Positions 31,791 to 44,496 of a stretch of 64,000 nt of DNA are shown here, in pieces. Under the pieces are notes generated by a model that had not been told where the DNA came from, made no database searches, and saw only the letters and a list, made by a program, of their open reading frames with translations. The stretch comes from Sipunculus nudus (taxonomy: Eukaryota > Annelida > Sipuncula > Golfingiida > Sipunculidae), in NCBI GenBank assembly GCA_026874595.1, contig CM049319.1:56616917-56680916 (forward strand), in the 5' to 3' direction. Both the position numbers and the translations under genes were made by a program. Positions within the stretch are counted from its first letter, which is position 1; each line of letters starts with the position of its first letter.

Positions 31791-33640
31791 AAAAAATCCA
31801 ATTTTTTTTATTATAATGTTATTGACGGTAGTGCTTTCTAAGCAGGTTAGGTAAGAATACATGGGAAATAAGGAGAACAGGAGAATGAAAGGGGCAAAAT
31901 AATAAACATAGATAAACAATCTATTACACAAATAATAGATAAACAGTAATCAATAAATGTAGGCCCCTATCTGCCACTAACCGCTTCCTTCGTGGAGCTA
32001 ACTTTGACCTATTATTTAATTTTATTAATATTTATTTGACCTATTATAGGAGTACATAACAGGTGAATGGAAGTGAGAGAATGTTCTAAAAGGGAAGAAT
32101 AAGGAAAGAGAGAAAGGATGAATGAAAATACTCATGAAAAGAAATAATTAAGAAAATATAGATAAGATAGAAAAAGAAAAAAGGGAGAGAGAAAAAACTA
32201 AAGGGAAAGGGGAAATGACAGAAACAAAGAGAACATTAATAGTAGGAAAAAGTTAAAGGAATAAAAAATAAGTGAAAAAATTCTCCTTTGTGATGAGATT
32301 TCCTTGTGACGATGGTGTGGCGTCGTCCGTTGTACGTCGTGCGTCTTTGCTATCACAAAAAGGGCAGGAGCTTGCATCACCAATTTTTTTTTTTTTTTTG
32401 CAAATAGTCATCTAATAAATTCTATCGGATTTTGCTTATTACTTGGCTAACTGCATTTTCTTAGATTTCATAGGAAAAAAAACTTAAAAAAAAAACATTT
32501 TAGAATGTTCTTCTCCGAAACTATACTGCCTAAGTGTCCGTTCATCTGTCCCAATAATCCCCCTGGTAGAAAGAACATATCTGAAATATCCTGACTGATA
32601 AATCCTAGTTTTAAAATTTCCTATTCCGAAACTTGCAGGTCCGAAACGTCAATTTTGCGGAAATCATAATGACTAATGTAGATATGCAGGACATAAGAGG
32701 ATCAATATTAAATTTTAAAAATAAACCTCCATTCATACTTCCAAACTTTGCACAGGTTCGCATTAGGCCTGTAGGCCTTGATATTTAAGAATTCAGTATT
32801 ACACGCTGTAAAAAAGTTACACATATTTGAATAGGAGGTTGGGATATGGTCAAGCAGAAATCGAGAAATGTAACCAGATTCTCTCATTCTGATAATAGAT
32901 ATATTTTATTTCTAGTATATTTATAAATCTTACTCTCTGAATAGCAAGGGGATGATAACATTTATCAAGCCTGCTAAAATACAGATAATCTCACAAATAA
33001 TGTATTTTTTTGTGGTACACATCTGATATGCGAACATAGATGTAATTCTGAAACAATGCATCCGAGAAACTTAAAAAGTTCCATATTTAAACAGACTGTT
33101 TAATGCGCAAAAATAAAAGATATTGTATTGGACGTCCTAGGCCAGTAGAAAATGTACAGTATAAGACACACAGAAAATATTTTTTTATCGTACCTACTTT
33201 TATCGTGCGTACTTTATAGTATCGCCTAGGCATGCGATCATGATATCGCGATTGTATCTCGTGCGCATATGTTAATTATTCTTTGTCCATGCCCTGGTTA
33301 TCCAAAGAGATTAAACAGATAAAATCTAAATATTAAATATTAGATACAAAATGGCCTAAAATGTATGTATGTGTGTGTGCGGGGGAAGGGGGGGGGGGAA
33401 TCCACAGAGTCTGACAGAATATTTTGGGGGTTTTTTTGCAGAGAAAATTCTTTTCCTTTTTTTTTAAAATTTTTAACACTGATTTTTAATGATGCATTTA
33501 CCTAATCTATTCTTTTAAAACTGGCAGAACCCTACCATGGAATAATTCTTGTAAAGTTTAAACCAATCAGCTTTACAGTTTCATCATAAAACAGTGTATA
33601 AGCTAGATGAGTCTAAACTTACATTTTTGCTTGTAAACAA
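31791..33640. other. Intergenic, nothing recognised
   Basis: AT-rich, with purine-rich stretches (32040-32270), poly-T at 32383-32399 and a G run near 33380-33400. No exon or element termini. Confidence 0.5.
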
Positions 33641-33770
33641 CAGATCAATATAGGTGGCGCCACCAATACCTCAATTTCAGATATGACTAATGTGACAAAC
33701 ATTTCCATAAAATTTTGTGATGATAGCTTCAGCCGTTTCTGAGATTTTAATCTTAGTGTGCTTTTTTGCT
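33640..33770 (+). repeat. Fragment of a GGTGGCGCCACC repeat
   Basis: TAGGTGGCGCCACCAATACC at about 33652, followed by the same tail as 28262-28350 (ATTTCCATAAAATTTTGTGA, CAGCCGTTTCTGAGATTTTA). Confidence 0.6.
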
Positions 33771-33830
33771 CATTCAAAATATTAACTTAAAAAAAATTCA
33801 TCTAACAGAGCATATTTGCTCTGATCAGGT

Positions 33831-34023
33831 CAGAAATGGATCAAGGGGGTCCGGACCCCCCCCCCTTTTTTTCATCCAAAGAGACCTTCCTTTTACGGGT
33901 TTCAGGCAAAAAGTTTTGGCCTGGAGCCTCCTTTTCCGGACCTGAGGACCTTTTTTTAATTTTTTTTTCATTAGTCCTCCTGGGTTGGACTCCCGATTTT
34001 CCTAAATCCTGGATCCGCCCCTG
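33831..34023. mobile_element. Short MITE, 193 bp, with 5-bp target duplication
   Basis: Ends CAGAAATGGATCAAGG and, in reverse complement, CAGGGGCGGATCCAGGA: a degraded inverted pair of a type widespread in animal genomes. CAGGT flanks both sides (33826-33830, 34024-34028). Contains the palindrome GGGGGTCCGGACCCCC at about 33844-33859. Confidence 0.6.
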
Positions 34024-34690
34024 CAGGTTATCTATACCCTTCTCTCCACATTAAACGTTTCCATGCTTTCATCATTTCCTGGTATAGAGTAGGTTAACCA
34101 ATACAATTATATTGCGAAACCTAATATATGCAACTCAATAACATTTTCCAAAAGGAAACATCTTTATGGATACCAATGTAATATTTTGCAAGCACTAGGC
34201 ATATATGATCCATGTTTAAAACTTTCAACACAGTCTATAACTGACTTGCTGATGCATGTGGCCTAAGATCAGTTATGTCTGCATATTCCCCTCTTGTTGT
34301 CCTACACAAACTTTTCACGGGCGCAGTCATGTTTGTTTACACGCTATGCCAATCAGATTTTGTCTACCAGTTCTGCAGATTTGTTTAAACGCAGAGCCAA
34401 TCAGATTTAGTTTATCCAGCGCAAACTGACTGGGTGTTTGGCACCTTGCCAAACCTGAAGAATCCTGTTTTTCTCCCCGCTTGTGAGTGGAAGGTCACCA
34501 GGAGGTCACGCGCTTTGTTCAGAGCGTAGTAGTACGTAGGCCCACTGCATGGTTGACTTTGTGCGGGTTCAGGTCATGGCGACACAAAAGTAATCGTTCG
34601 GCGTGCTGCAGGTTATCGGATCGTGACAGCAGACGTGATGGCCATCGTCCCGTGGGTTGTGGATGGTTATAAACAGACGACGATCAAATT
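34024..34690. other. Intergenic, two GCCAATCAGATT boxes and a CpG-richer stretch
   Basis: GCCAATCAGATTT occurs at about 34348 and 34392 (CCAAT-type). 34490-34670 has more CpG than the surroundings. A promoter is possible but no downstream exon is recognised on either strand. Confidence 0.3.
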
Positions 34691-34696
34691 TTACAC

Positions 34697-34985
34697 TGTC
34701 TTCTGTGGCTCAGGGGTAGAGCACAGGACTCAAAACCGAGAGATCGTGGTTTCGAATCTAAGCCGAGGCGGTGAGGTTTTTCAAGGTCGGCCCCCATAAA
34801 GGGTGAGCGTTCTGCAGGCATAATGGGAAGGCTGTGCCCCACATACGAGTGCGTCTTTGGGGTGTTCATCGGTGTTATGACTCAGCAATGTAGATGATTA
34901 CACACCAAGGACGAAGAGAGGAAGCGAGTGCTACCGCCCTGTCAAGTAGTCCCAAACCGATATGGAAAATCTGCAGATGGACAAA
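34697..34985 (+). mobile_element. tRNA-derived SINE (candidate)
   Basis: Pol III box A TGGCTCAGGGG at 34706-34716 and box B GTTTCGAATCT at 34749-34759, about 43 nt apart. The D-arm stem GCTC/GAGC is intact, but the anticodon stem is mismatched and there is no acceptor stem, so it is not a working tRNA. A tRNA-unrelated body follows. The 3' boundary is uncertain. Confidence 0.55.
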
Positions 34986-35716
34986 CTTAGGTTAGGAATT
35001 AGACAAGTCAGTATTAAAAAATGCAGTTAGTTATCTCCACCATACATATATCTTATAATTAAAGAAAAAACACAAAAAGCGATGACGCTTCGATTTTTCT
35101 CTACTATACCCAAGGTGGATTCAAGCCCGGACTCGAAACTTACATCATTGTTCCTCTGTCCATTATTTGGCTATATTACGCATACATTGTACTGCAAACG
35201 CTTACATGGAATAATAGCTTATCACTTAACAGGTGATTTTCTTTATTATTATTTGTCCCTTGAGGAACAGACAAAAATAGAATCGTATTTACCGAAGGAC
35301 TGGTAATCAGAATAACAAATGATGCACCGCTTATATTTTCATTTCATGACACAATAATTAAGGTTTATTATTTCGCTTTCCATATCATAAAAAAACAACA
35401 TAATTTCCATATTTCTAAATTTTATTTCGGGGTACGTAAAATAATTATACTCTACATTTATTGTAATTTTTTTTACATTATTATATATTAATTAAAGGCG
35501 CTAAATTCTCATTAACTTTGATGTACATAGTTTATGAATGGTTATACTTGCAGGCAAAAGGTGGCGCTACTTGACACGGACATTACTTTATTCCCCAACA
35601 CTGGAGACGGCGTGGTTTTATCTGATGAAAATAAATAGTGATGAAACTACCAAATGTGCATGTATATATATTATTATTATTTATCTCTTTTTCTAATAGA
35701 ATGATTTATTGTTTCT

Positions 35717-35721
<5 letters not shown>

Positions 35722-35769
<48 letters not shown>
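35722..35769. repeat. (TA)n microsatellite
   Basis: About 24 perfect TA units. Confidence 0.95.
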
Positions 35770-35773
<4 letters not shown>

Positions 35774-35939
35774 TAAATTGTAAGTAAGGGGAAACTCAAG
35801 TGCCGATTATGATCAAATTAACATTCCTTGGATCACTATTACACAAAGGTTTTGAACGTCTATTCATTACATTGAGTTTTTTTATTTTAATGTTCATGCT
35901 TACTTTTTATTATTAAAATGAAAGATTAAGAAAAAGTGA

Positions 35940-36150
35940 TTATATTTTTTGTTCAAATCAGGTGTACATTTATGAGCTGTTGGTTTAATGAGGGAGAAAC
36001 AATATCATTATACTAATGCTTAACTGTAATTCCAAAAGAAGGCAAACAGTTTTAAATCTTCTGAAGTAAGGAATTCCTCATAACGTGCATGTCTACATTT
36101 TTAAGCAAAACATCGCTTTGTGGACTTAAAATCAAATGTGCAAATCATTA
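35940..36150 (+). repeat. Fragment related to the interior of the 38103-40868 element
   Basis: GAGCTGTTGGTTTAATGA...CAATATCATTATACTAAT and GTAAGGAATTCCTCATAA...CTTTGTGGAC...AAATGTGCA parallel 38765-38960 in order and spacing. Confidence 0.55.
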
Positions 36151-36179
36151 ATTATTACCCCTAGAAAAAAAAAACAAAA

Positions 36180-37040
36180 AAACTAGACGACCAAAAGGTC
36201 AAACGCTTTAGAGAAATTGAAAATTAAAGACAGACGGACAAACAGAATTTCTATCAATGAAATGACTCTCAGGGCCATTGCTGAGAAGTTGTGGCCCGTA
36301 GCATGACAAATGAGACAAAAGAACAAGCCAGCTGACAACAAAAGACGAACAAACAGACATATTGACAATGTGAGACAAGAATGACACCAGATGACTTTAC
36401 TTAGTTGTGGGAAAGATTCAGAGGGTATGGGAAAGATTCAGGGGAAGAAAATAAATTATAACTTATGTAATTGAGGTTTATATATTTTGGAGATATGGCC
36501 ACATAATGATATATTGGGAAGGTTCGAGTTTAGCGCCCCCTAGCGGCCATATCAGAAAAATGAAAAATCTGTTTCGAGATATTAGTGTAGGACATAAGAT
36601 GTAATAGTTTCAAAAGGATTCCTTTTATACTGTGGCCTGCAGAATGCTATATATGAGACACAAAAACCAGCAAGCAGGCGAATCTGACGACAACTGACAA
36701 ACAGACAGATATACTGACAAAGTGACACACAATTGAGACCAAATAACTTACTCAGATTATGGAGAAGACCCAGAGGAAGATAATAAACTATAGTTTCTGT
36801 AATGAGGTTTATAATTTTGGAGATATGGCAAAATAATTATATTGTGGGGAGGTTCGAGTGCAGCGCCCGCTAGCGGTAAATGAAATATCTATTTTGAGAT
36901 ATAAGTGTAAGACATAAGATATATCAGTTTCAAAATGATTCCTGCATACTTGTGGACTCCAGGCTATCACTAAGTGATATCTTGAATTATCTCGTTTGAA
37001 GAGATATTGCAAGACTTATAATATAATCAAATAACACTAC
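36180..37040 (+). repeat. AACTAGA-headed repeat with ~325-bp tandem units
   Basis: Head AACTAGACGACCAAAAGGTC at 36181. Two units share GGTTCGAGTTTAGCGCCCCC (about 36522) and GGTTCGAGTGCAGCGCCCGC (about 36849), each followed by CTAGCGG, and by GAGATAT...AGTGTA(G/A)GACATAAGAT. CAAACAGACAGATA-type stretches lie between them. Confidence 0.55.
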
Positions 37041-37059
37041 TTGTATAATACCTGATGCA

Positions 37060-37833
37060 AAAACTAGACCTCTGTAGCTTTAAAACTGACAAGGTTAGAA
37101 AAATAATACCCCTTATTTTCGATTATCATGATATTTCCCCAAAAATGCATTACCATGGTTACAGCAGTTTTCAAACATATACACATCAGAAAAAAGGCCT
37201 TGGAATGACGAAGAAAATGATCTATGAATGAAGTGGATAGCACCAATTGTACTAAATTATGATGAAAATAAACTTTTGATGTTTTTCAATCCTTGACCTT
37301 GGCCTGATATTAACAAAGATCAATAGGCTTCGGGGACATTTGGTTTTTCTAACAACTATGTAAGTTCGAAAGTGATCGCTGCAAAACTGTGAATTTTAGA
37401 CTGGGGAAAGACAGACAAACAAACATCGTTACAAACAAACAGACATACGGACCTGATCAACATGTTTGCAGAAATCGAAGATTTCCGGGAAGCAACAAAA
37501 TCTAAAAAGCAGCAAAAGTCTAGACAAACAATGGAATATAAATAGAAATTTGTAACGTTCATCTTGTGTATGCATCAGCTGGGCAAGGATGCTTATTATA
37601 CTAACACCAGTGAAACATAGATGCGTAGACATTTGTACTCAGAGAGCAAAGACCTCGACAAAGACACCTCAAATGGCATTGTCAGAAATGCAGCATTTTT
37701 CTTAGAAAAATAATATCCTGAAAATTTCTTTCAAAAATTATGTAAAGAAATTATTGAGGAATTTTGATTACAGACTAACAAACAAACAGACCGATAAACC
37801 AACAAAAAACACTCCCCTTAGTGGAGGTAATAA
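37060..37833 (+). repeat. AACTAGA-headed repeat with terminal CTCC...GGAG hairpin
   Basis: Head AAACTAGACCTCTGTAGC. End near 37818-37833 has CTCCCCTTAGTGGAGGTAAT, a short stem (CTCC/GGAG). ACAAACAAACAGACAGACC-type runs occur near both 37420 and 37785. Same design as the other hairpin-ended families, less certain. Confidence 0.4.
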
Positions 37834-38102
37834 GCCAGGAGGATGTCTGCAACTGACGTATACAATAAATTGGTTTGTAAGGTCTTCTAAAACTTGTTTC
37901 AAAGCTACAGACTTTGGTCAGTTGCTTTATAAGGTAGCAAGACTGGTAAAACTCCCAATATCTTAAATCAATCTCAAAGTTTTATATTTATTATAGAGCC
38001 CATTAAGTATATATTATTTTTAAACCTGGTACAGTGTTCTTTCTGATGGCACACATATTTTTAACTTTTCATTTATTTTAACATGATTTTGTAACATTTA
38101 AA

Positions 38103-40868
38103 AACAAGGGACCCATGGGTCACGGCGCTCAGCTGAAGTTTGAAATTTTTCCAAATTCAAAATATGCAAAATATTCTATTGTAATGTTTTTCATATATAT
38201 GAGCATATGAGAAGCTAAGAGGATTTGGCCCTCCTACTTGGTTAAAGTAAAGTTCTAAATATATGATTGCAAAACTAATTTTCTGACAAGACTGTCAAGA
38301 AGAAAACAGTAAAAGTTTTGACTTTCACTTTCAAGCGAATAATGCATTTAAGTTTATATTTAAGCCTATTTTTTAGCATATCCACTTATCCATTAACAGT
38401 TTTTATCAGATTATTTTTTTTAATTTACAAGTTTTATAAATTTGTTATAAAAAAATCTGAACATATAAGTTAAAATATCAGAATTCTAAGTTGAAATCAT
38501 TATTTATCCAGATTTTATACATCATATTGGGTCATATAATGCATACATATATATTTTATTTTTTTTTTTTAAATCACAAATGTTTAAACTAAATTTAAAG
38601 AAAATACTGCCACAATATGGCGTCTCAAAGATTTTTTTTCCTTGAATAACTATTAAAAAGTTGTGTACATAGCAGTTTTCAGTACATGCTTAATTTTATT
38701 CACAAAAATAAAAAGATTCAGTAAATCTGATAAAATAAAACATCTTTTCAAATAAAGTATACACACTGTTGGTTGAATGATGGACAAACAATATCATTGT
38801 GCTAATTCTAATCTCAGCTATAATTTATTACTGGAATTAATAGTTAATTTCACACCTGGTGAAGTTATTACTCTTCTGAAGTAAGGAATTTCTTATTAGA
38901 TGAACAGCCACACTTTCATTGCAATACACCACTTTGTGGACACAATTAAATGTGCATTGTAACCCTTGTGGTACAATACAAAATCTAAAATGTAGCATAG
39001 CCTAGAATGAGAATGAATCAAATACAGGGGGGGGGGGGGAGTGCAGGGCAGAGGGGAAGCTTGCTAGTAGTGGTCAAGCTGAGCCAAGGCAAGCTGCCTG
39101 GGGTAGGTTATGTAACATCAGTGAAGGCTGTACTTCTATAGATTTCATCTTGTATTATCTTGGTTCAGGGCTGTACTATAATAGCAACACCATCACTTGT
39201 ACATGAATCAGCATAGTACCTAGACTAGCAGGTAGTTTAGTTATAGCTACATTAGGTTAGTAATAGGGATTCCAATATTATATATCAGAAAAATACACAA
39301 GGATAATGTGATACATAAAGTGCAATAGTATTAAGAGAGATTGGTTGGCATAAATTATCTGCATATCAATACTATGTCCATATTAGTTCTATACCCTGTA
39401 AGAGGGTCATGAACCAAGTGACTTTGTAATATGATATTGATGGTACCAAATGTTTTCCTTACATTTAGTATTAGCCATACAAAAGCAAATAGAATGGACA
39501 AGTAATTTGCTAAATTCGTAGTAGATGAAGGCATACCAACCCATACTGTATTACTTTTTATATATGGACAAACTATTTATATAAACATTTTATATACATT
39601 TAAGAGCTCAAACCTCACAGGAAGTGCTGTGATTAAGTATTGATAGTGCCAAAAAATTTTAAATTTTGTTAAGTATCTTATCAGTTTATCATTTGTAGTA
39701 GACCAGACCTAAATCACAGTTCATGGAAGAACCAGAATTACACGGGAAAATTTGTAATACAAACTATTCTAATTATGTATATTTCTGTATACTGCATATG
39801 TGTATATTATATATAAATGCATTTAAATGTGAACAGCTATAGATGTATGTAAAAGCACAGGCTCACATGTATGTATATATGTTTGTTTGTATATGTGATT
39901 ATATATGTATACATATGATGTATATGTTTGGCAACATTCATAAATTCATTCCAGTGTATATAATATATGTATTAACATTGATGTACAGCAGTGCATGAAA
40001 TCTTACTATGAAGATACTCTAATAACAACAACAGTAATAATATATGTGATATTTATCAGTGAATGCTGGTGCTCCATACAATCATTGTATTGTCAAGAGC
40101 TAACAAAATTGTATTGTATTGTATTGTAGGGGGACTAGATGTAAACAACACTTGACATGGTGTATGAAAACTTGAATAAAAGCTACACTTTTCAATCAAT
40201 TCCTTTGAAATTTCAGATTTTAAAAGATTAAATCCATATGTATATATCTTGTGAGAGTTGAATCAACAACGCTTACAGGGAAAAAACGTGCTGTTGCCAA
40301 AGTTGGACAAAATTTAGGGATTGCTTTTTTATTTATGCTTATAACTTAAAAATTTGCAAAATTCAGATCTAATTTTGGATAAACAATTAAATCATTATTA
40401 AATAAAGTTATATTCCTGAAACAAAGTCTCCAGCTTCAGCAATTCTCATGTTAAGTGGGTAAATATATTTCTGAATTTTTTTAAAATTGCATTATATTTG
40501 GGCCCATAACTTCAAAACAATACGCAATACTGACCTAATTTTTGGTACGTTCATAGAAAATTTATGGAAGAATATGAATTCTAAATATGACCAATGACAG
40601 ATCAGTGGTTTTGAAATTAGGCAGCCTTGAAAAGTAACAAAGGGTTTTTTTATGGAAAACAGAGTTTTTTCCTTAATATCTCAAAGGAATGAAGTCCTAG
40701 TGACCCAATTTTGGGTATGGTAGGAGATTTTAGGGACATCTAACATTATGCAAAATTTTGGATTCGTAGGTCCAACGTTTCAAAACGTGTCCTGTTGAAG
40801 GACGGCCGGACAAAGGACAAAGGACCACAACTATAGCTCAGATGACTTATAGTCAGCTGAGCTAAAAA
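38103..40868 (+). mobile_element. Helentron-like element, head-b subfamily (intergenic)
   Basis: Head AACAAGGGACCCATGGGTCA, then CGGCGCTCAGCTGAAG. The 3' hairpin is at 40835-40863, then AAAAAT. A GGACGGCCGGAC stretch is at about 40798. The core unit at 40140-40790 is homologous to 9250-9900 and 12060-12760 (GGCCCATAACTT, TTAGGCAGCCTTGAA, GGGACATCTAACATTATGC). The left half is AT-rich; a (TTGTA)n stretch is at about 40105-40130 and a G run at about 39028-39040. Confidence 0.75.
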
Positions 40869-41067
40869 TGGTTGGAGCAATTTTTTTTATATACTCTAAA
40901 GCTACAGGGATATATTTCAGGATAATATGCCTTTTCATTGTTTGAGTTCAAGTTATTTATATACTAATAAAATGTATTATTTTGGTACACTTGAACCAAC
41001 ATGTACATAGTGGTGTAAATTTATCTTCAAGATTGGGGTGGGGGTAGAGGGTTGACTCACACACATG

Positions 41068-41068
<1 letters not shown>

Positions 41069-41118
<50 letters not shown>
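41069..41118. repeat. (TA)n(CA)n microsatellite
   Basis: TA run to 41085, followed by CA to 41118. Another (CA)n is at 41759-41780, and a C run is at about 41682-41695. Confidence 0.93.
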
Positions 41119-41120
<2 letters not shown>

Positions 41121-43500
41121 GATAGCATCTGTATTACACATTTCAAATATTTAACAAATTAAGTCTATTACTATAATTATTAATATATATATTTCATTTT
41201 CAATATATAAATATCATTATCTGAATACATTGACCATCCCCCCCTTAATATCCCCTCCCCCCCTTATTGACACCCCTGTATATACAAACTTTCCTTACAA
41301 CCCATTCAGCCATACTGCTAAGGAAATTTTCAAACATGACAATGGACAAAAGAAACAGTACTAACATGAAGTACCACAGAACTGATCACAGAGAGAATTT
41401 CTGACTGTCTCTGCCAGGAGGGTATGTCTGCACCCCTGTTTTTGTGGAGTCTAACCCAATCATGAATGGAATCTCATGTCATGAAATTTTCAGGGCAATT
41501 TGCTAATGGGCCAATGAAGAATAGGTTAGATTTTGGTGTGGATTCGGATATGATCTGGATACAGGAATGTCACCAAGGAATATGCATATATGTTAAATCA
41601 CTTATGCATGAATGAAACATTGGAATATGGACCAAATGAGTAATTACAAACAAGGTTTTTGGGTTATCAAAAAATTTAGACCCCCCCCCCCCCCCATGGC
41701 TGAAGCTTGCATTCCTTGTACTATGCACAGTTTACTAACTGTATAGTTGAATACATTTGTACACACACACACACACACACATAACTTCATAAATATGTGG
41801 TGCATATGAAAATAATACTGCTTTTTCAATTGTGAAAAAAACGCACACAAAGATGTGTGTATGAAAGTAATAGCAAATGATTTATTTGTGTAATATACCT
41901 GGTGAAAACATGACAAATGACCATGACTGTAATATACAACTGACATACAAGTTATGTTTTACTTTTGTTAAGCAGATCTCCAACAAAGACATTCTTAAAA
42001 AGACAATATTAAATGGAGGAATTAAACATATCATATAGGAATGTAAGAAATATGTTTGGAACTAATACTCTGGTTCACTATGTGGACTAACATACTGGTA
42101 GGTCACTACTGGCTGTGCTATATCCATCACCTTTTGTTTACTCTGACACAGAAAGATCAATAGTGACTTTTATTCTGTCAACTAATGAATCTACATATCA
42201 CAAGAAATTGGAAAGATTAATACACGTGTATGGTATTAAACATTCATGAACATGAAAATCCCTTTCACTGGTGCAAGTATTATTGGTCCAAATAATATCA
42301 TAGTGATAACAGGACTCATGATTTGTTCTTGGAGAATTATAATGATTTTATAGAGGCACTTGTGACAAAAATATAGGAGTTTATAGGAATTTTTCAGCCA
42401 AAAATTTAAGAGAAATTTATAGTTTTTACTGTACAAACATATTTTTTCATGGTTACATCATTTGACCAAGAGTTCTCCAAATAGCATCTAAAAAATCATT
42501 TTAAACTAGTTTGGATGACTGTATTTGTATGACTGTAACTTTTGCATGCACAGAATCGAAAAAATCAATTATAACAAAATTATGATGGTATTTGTGTTAT
42601 TACTGAGTAATTATGTCTTTTTATTTTTTGAAACAGCTTCCCATATTTTATTTCTGTCAATATTCTTGCTTATGTTGCAAGTGTTTGTGATGTAAAAGAT
42701 GGTGCACCTGTATGGGTGGATCTCAGATTTAGGAAAAAGAGGTATCCAACCAAGGAGAACTAATGACAGAACCTAAAAAACACCATCCTGAGGCCCAGGA
42801 CCTGGTCAGCTAAATAAGGGGACCTCCCCTCCCCCTAGATCCCTTTAATATAAAGCTGTGTAAGTACACATCATTTTAAACCCAGTGCAGGTGATTTAGA
42901 AAATACAAATTTACCATTAATAAAATATGAGATTCGCAGGATTCCCTGTAAACAAATGAACACATTAACAGATGAACATAGTTTTTTTTTTACAACACTT
43001 CTTGCATGGCTGAAATGGTCATCCATTCTACATACGGTTGACTCTGATTATCAAACTGCAGCAAACAAACTGTAAACTAAAATACTACAGTAGATAGGTT
43101 GGACCCATTTTACTCTTGCAGAATGGAATGTTAATCTAAGAATTATGCATCTTTGTGTATCTTTGTATCAGATTCCTAGAGAACAGGACATGCAATTCTA
43201 GTACAGTATAATTCTGCACAGCATATTTCACAGTCATATGCTTGGTACATTAATAATAGATGAACAATCGATTATTGGATAATTTTTTATCTTTCAATCA
43301 TCAAATATGATGTTTCAACTGATTCCTACAACTGATTAACACAGTAGGAGATTTTAGCAGACTTTCTTTGAGATTTTACCTATAAAATACATTAATAATC
43401 ACATACCCAAGAGATGATCAGTGTTATCAGTGACTATCTGATTTGGTTAAAGGAGCCCATTCACCTACCTTTTGAAAAAGAATTTATGTGATTTCTGGCT
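41119..43500. other. Intergenic, nothing recognised
   Basis: AT-rich DNA between a Helentron-like copy and the R1 repeat. No exon recognised on either strand. Confidence 0.45.
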
Positions 43501-44235
43501 TCCTCTGTCTATTTATAAATGAAAAGGGTCATTCTGGTTGTGAAATGTTCTTATAAGGTCTTTGTGAAGAATGTGTGACTTGTTTATCAACAACTTGTTT
43601 GTAAACACTGCAATTTTGACAAAATGGAAAAACATGAAACCTAAGGTGGTAGGTTGCATATATGCAGAGGTAGAAGAGTCACTTGCTGCAAAATGCCATT
43701 TGCGAAGCTCTGGCTTATCTGACTTGCTACCAGATCCCCTTGTTGAATTTCTTTTAATTTAACGGGCCCCCACATATTAAAAACAAGTTGATATTAACAA
43801 AACAAGAAGCCTGTGTGTGGTGATATTCACGTTTTTTGGCCTATTTTTATAAAAGCCCCAAGGGTTTATCTTTAGTTTATAAATTTCAGATAGGTGATTG
43901 GGCACCTTTAAATGTACAGTGGGTCAGCACAAAAAGAGATTCTCAAGTGTAAACCATGATAATTTTCAAGAGAAAACCCTGGAAAACTATGATGTCCTTG
44001 TTTAATGTCTTTAGATTATTTTTAAATCCCCCATGCTATAAACACATGGATATAAACAAAACAACCAGCCTGTGTGAAGTGAGATTCAGGTTTTCTGGAC
44101 TATTTCATTAAAGGTTCAAGGAAACGTCTTCACTTAATAGATGTCAGACATAAGAAAAAAACCCTTCAATTGAAGTCAGACATATGAATAGGCCCCTTAA
44201 ATAGACATCAGATTTTGGAATAGGCCTTATAGAGC
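43500..44235 (+). repeat. Dispersed repeat R1, long copy downstream of UMPS
   Basis: 43570-43780 matches the reverse complement of 61200-61440 (AAACCTAAGGTGGTAGGTTG; ...TCACTTGCTG...AAAATGCCATTTG; CTCTGGCTTATCTGACTTGC). 43745-44230 holds two internal copies of AAACA-G-TATTAACAAAAC...GCCTGTGTG...GATATTCA. It runs almost to the UMPS stop codon and may provide its 3' UTR. Confidence 0.6.
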
Positions 44236-44311
44236 AGCTGGTGTCTGGATGAATAAGGTCCCCAACATCAGAATGGCCTCCACTACCAGTTGAAGTATCA
44301 GATCTTTGCTT

Positions 44312-44496
44312 TTACAAAAGTGACTCGTAAGCACTATATCCGGCCTGTTGGTACATCTTGGCTGCTGCTACTGGGTCATCAGCTTTCAGAATTCCGCGTC
44401 CAACGATGATGACATCAGTACCTTTATCCTTGATCACCACGTCAGGTGTCAGGTACTGTTGACCTAAACTGTCTCCAGATGCTGACAGCTGGACAC
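44312..44496 (-). CDS. UMPS: UMPS last exon with stop codon
   Basis: Encodes [36 protein letters not shown], and ends [10 protein letters not shown] followed by TAA (44314-44312). The GRGI phosphate-binding motif is intact. Acceptor TTACACTGCAG. Confidence 0.97.

Noticed and set aside
33831-34054. 72-codon plus-strand ORF with C/T-rich start
   Set aside because: It is the body of a 193-bp MITE with a 5-bp target duplication.
34706-34770. Functional tRNA gene
   Set aside because: Box A and B and the D-stem are present but the anticodon stem is mismatched and no acceptor stem pairs; it fits a tRNA-derived SINE.
43571-43762. 63-codon ORF as a host gene downstream of UMPS
   Set aside because: The same DNA recurs at several loci (R1), so it is repeat sequence.
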